A stretch of DNA of 64,000 nt from the NCBI RefSeq assembly GCF_030409685.1, contig NZ_JAUFQJ010000005.1, positions 1 to 64,000 on the forward strand. The letters are read 5' to 3'. Origin of the DNA: Ferruginibacter paludis. GTDB lineage: Bacteria; Bacteroidota; Bacteroidia; Chitinophagales; Chitinophagaceae. Positions 62,385 to 64,000 of the stretch are shown piece after piece. Position 1 is the first letter of the stretch, and each line of letters opens with the position of its first letter. Below the pieces are notes generated by a model. That model saw nothing but the letters and a program-made list of their open reading frames with translations, did not search any database and was not told the origin of the DNA. Both the position numbers and the translations under genes were made by a program.

Positions 62385-64000
62385 TTATCTTCCATAAATA
62401 ACGCCCTTTATCTTGCGCCACCAGCGTTTCATGTTAAAAAAGCCGGGTTGGGCATCATCCACGGCATAACCATACCCATAGCCGTATCCATACCCATATC
62501 CATATCCGTATCCATATCCGTAACCATATCCATAACTCTTACTGATATTGCCGATATTGATGCCCCGCTTTTTAACCCCGTTAAACACAATACACATGTT
62601 ATTGAACTTTTTCGCCTCGTGCAATTCATTGATGGTTTTGATAAATACTTTGGGCGTACGGTCATGCCGGGTTACATAAAGTGTCACATCGCAATAATCT
62701 TTCAGTAACAGCGCATCTGTAACCGGCCCAATGGGAGCAGTATCTAAAATAACATAATCAAAGTCTTTTTTCAATTTTTCCATCAGGTCGGTAAAGCCGG
62801 GTTTGCCAATCAGTTCTGTAGGATTGGGTGGTATTACCCCTGCCGGAACGATAAATAAGTTGGCGATCGAAGACGCATGTACAACCTGCTGATAGGTCGC
62901 TTTACCAACAATATAATTGGAAATACCCGGATCACGGGTTATGCCCATCAGGTTACTGAGTTTAGGTTTGCGCAGATCCATTTCCATCAGCGCCACTTTT
63001 TTACCGGTCAATGTAAGGCTGATGGCAAAATTGATGGCGATAAAACTCTTGCCTTCACCTGATATGCTGGAAGTGACCAGCATGGTTTTATTTTGTTCAT
63101 TTAAACCGATATAAGCCAGGTTGGTACGCAAAGCCCTGAACTGTTCAGCAATGACCGTTCTTTTGCCTTCCAGGATGACAACTGGTGTTTTGGTGCCGGC
63201 TTGTACAATTTCACCGGCAAAAGGCACAGAAGTTTTCCCCTCAATTTCGTCCCGGAATAAAATCCTGCTTTTAAATTGCTCCTTCAATAAAACCAGGAAT
63301 ACTGCTGACAGCAGCCCCACGATAAATCCGGTTAAATAAAAGTTTTTAGCTACCGGACTTACAGGGCCGTAAGAATTAGCTTTTTCAATCACTCTTAGAT
63401 CTGAGGAAGTCGATGCGGAGGACAATGCGGTCTCCTCTCTTTTCTGCAGCAAATAGGAATAAATTGTGCTTTTTACTTCCTGTTCCCGGCTTATTTCCAA
63501 CAATCCCCTTTCTTTTTGAGGTATCTGGCTAAGTAAGCCATTGTTTAAGTTGGTTTTGGCAACGATATTATTTTTTACTGTCAGCAGGTTGGCCCTGATA
63601 TTGTTCAGGTTCTCCTGAACATCGGATTTTAACCGGTTCACTTTTTCTTTGGCAATCAGCACGGGTTCACTCTGCTCGCCGGTAATTGAAATGGCATTGT
63701 CCCGGTCAAACTCCGCCTGGTATAACTGACCAAGCAATGTGCTCAGTGTTGCATCAGTAATCAGGTTCAAAGATGGAACTGTTCCATTATTTTTTCCTTT
63801 TCGCTGAATATAAGTCTTTACATCATTTAATATTTCTAATTGTAAATCAATTTCCCCTTTCTGCTTGTCTAAATCCTGCACTTTATCTAAAAAAAGTTGT
63901 GCCTGCGATCCAACGGCATATAAAGATTCCTTAGATTTAAAAGAAACGATGTTTTTTTCTACACTATCCAGTTGTCCGTTCAATAAACGCAGCCTGCCAT
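62385..64000 (-). CDS. wzc: Wzc-like co-polymerase and tyrosine autokinase, C-terminal part
   Basis: The gene continues past the right edge; the visible 538 codons lack the N-terminal Wzz domain and first membrane helix. Visible are a coiled-coil region (about the first 190), the second membrane helix (NFYLTGFIVGLLSAVFLVLL), and the BY-kinase: Walker A SSISGEGKSFIAINFA, A' VALMEMDLRKPKLS and Walker B DYVILDTAPIGPVTDALLL. Walker A' has MEMD in place of VDxD. The tail is an (YG)11Y run (12 Tyr), then a basic amphipathic end (MKRWWRKIKG). It is the wzc of locus B, first gene visible there. Confidence 0.92.
   Translation of the reverse strand, partial: GRLRLLNGQLDSVEKNIVSFKSKESLYAVGSQAQLFLDKVQDLDKQKGEIDLQLEILNDVKTYIQRKGKNNGTVPSLNLITDATLSTLLGQLYQAEFDRDNAISITGEQSEPVLIAKEKVNRLKSDVQENLNNIRANLLTVKNNIVAKTNLNNGLLSQIPQKERGLLEISREQEVKSTIYSYLLQKREETALSSASTSSDLRVIEKANSYGPVSPVAKNFYLTGFIVGLLSAVFLVLLKEQFKSRILFRDEIEGKTSVPFAGEIVQAGTKTPVVILEGKRTVIAEQFRALRTNLAYIGLNEQNKTMLVTSSISGEGKSFIAINFAISLTLTGKKVALMEMDLRKPKLSNLMGITRDPGISNYIVGKATYQQVVHASSIANLFIVPAGVIPPNPTELIGKPGFTDLMEKLKKDFDYVILDTAPIGPVTDALLLKDYCDVTLYVTRHDRTPKVFIKTINELHEAKKFNNMCIVFNGVKKRGINIGNISKSYGYGYGYGYGYGYGYGYGYGYGYAVDDAQPGFFNMKRWWRKIKGVIYGR
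62466..62534 (-). repeat. Coding hexanucleotide repeat, (Tyr-Gly)11 tail of wzc
   Basis: Sixty-nine bp of consecutive TAY-GGN codons, encoding 11 Tyr-Gly pairs plus a final Tyr. Codons vary (TAT/TAC, GGA/GGT/GGC/GGG), so the peptide repeat is more uniform than the DNA. It makes a phosphotyrosine cluster far longer than in the locus A paralogue. Confidence 0.93.

Noticed and set aside
1..64000. tRNA, rRNA, IS element or integrase genes
   Set aside because: I saw no cloverleaf-type sequence, rRNA segment, transposase or integrase motif on either strand; a tRNA or IS search tool would be decisive.

Overview
The window reads as a chromosome segment of a Bacteroidota bacterium, most likely family Chitinophagaceae or a close relative. 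The evidence is AT-rich DNA, a DUF3276/PUR-type protein, a DUF6266 protein, UpxY/NusG-type antiterminators beside wza/wzc, promoter-like TTTG-N20-TAnnTTTG signals, and intergenic heptanucleotide arrays. No rRNA, tRNA, CRISPR array or transposase was recognised. Every clear protein gene except one (DUF6266, 56036-56674) is on the minus strand, so transcription runs from high to low coordinates.

The window holds two polysaccharide loci in tandem. Locus A (about 16190 down to 1) begins with a promoter-like site and runs wza, wzc, nusG-like, a glycosyltransferase (GT), a FemAB-like acyltransferase, a GINT1-N-like beta-propeller, an undecaprenyl-phosphate sugar transferase, a Wzy/ligase-type membrane protein, five more GTs and the first 16 codons of an RmlD-like SDR. 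This is the layout of a lipid-linked, Wzy-type exopolysaccharide pathway; the flippase is not in the window.

Locus B (64000 down to about 23731) begins with a second wzc (cut by the right edge) and nusG-like gene. It continues with an AsnB-like amidotransferase, GTs and a WbpD-like acetyltransferase. A small HTH/DUF6266 island follows, then a wzm/wzt O-antigen ABC exporter. Next comes a long, tightly packed run of aminosugar (DegT, WbqC, GNAT), GT2, GT4 and GT10 genes, four FkbM methyltransferases, two hexapeptide acyltransferases (one before the exporter) and an SDR. It ends with a Wzy-like protein, an exosortase-family protein and a NodU-type carbamoyltransferase. Between the loci lie a GT2, a CpsB/YwqE-type phosphatase, an MsbA/MdlA-like ABC exporter and the DUF3276 gene.

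The intergenic DNA is the least ordinary part. Three arrays contain 12 good copies plus one remnant of a repeat family with two hairpins and a mostly conserved 19-codon frame (16991-17830, 22150-23580, 60900-61530). At least nine sites carry short arrays with strict 7-bp periodicity but site-specific sequence, several directly next to start codons. The region before the DUF6266 gene carries an 11-bp GCTTCGG array and a GTTC array on a 10-bp register. These features are read directly from the sequence; their functions are unknown.
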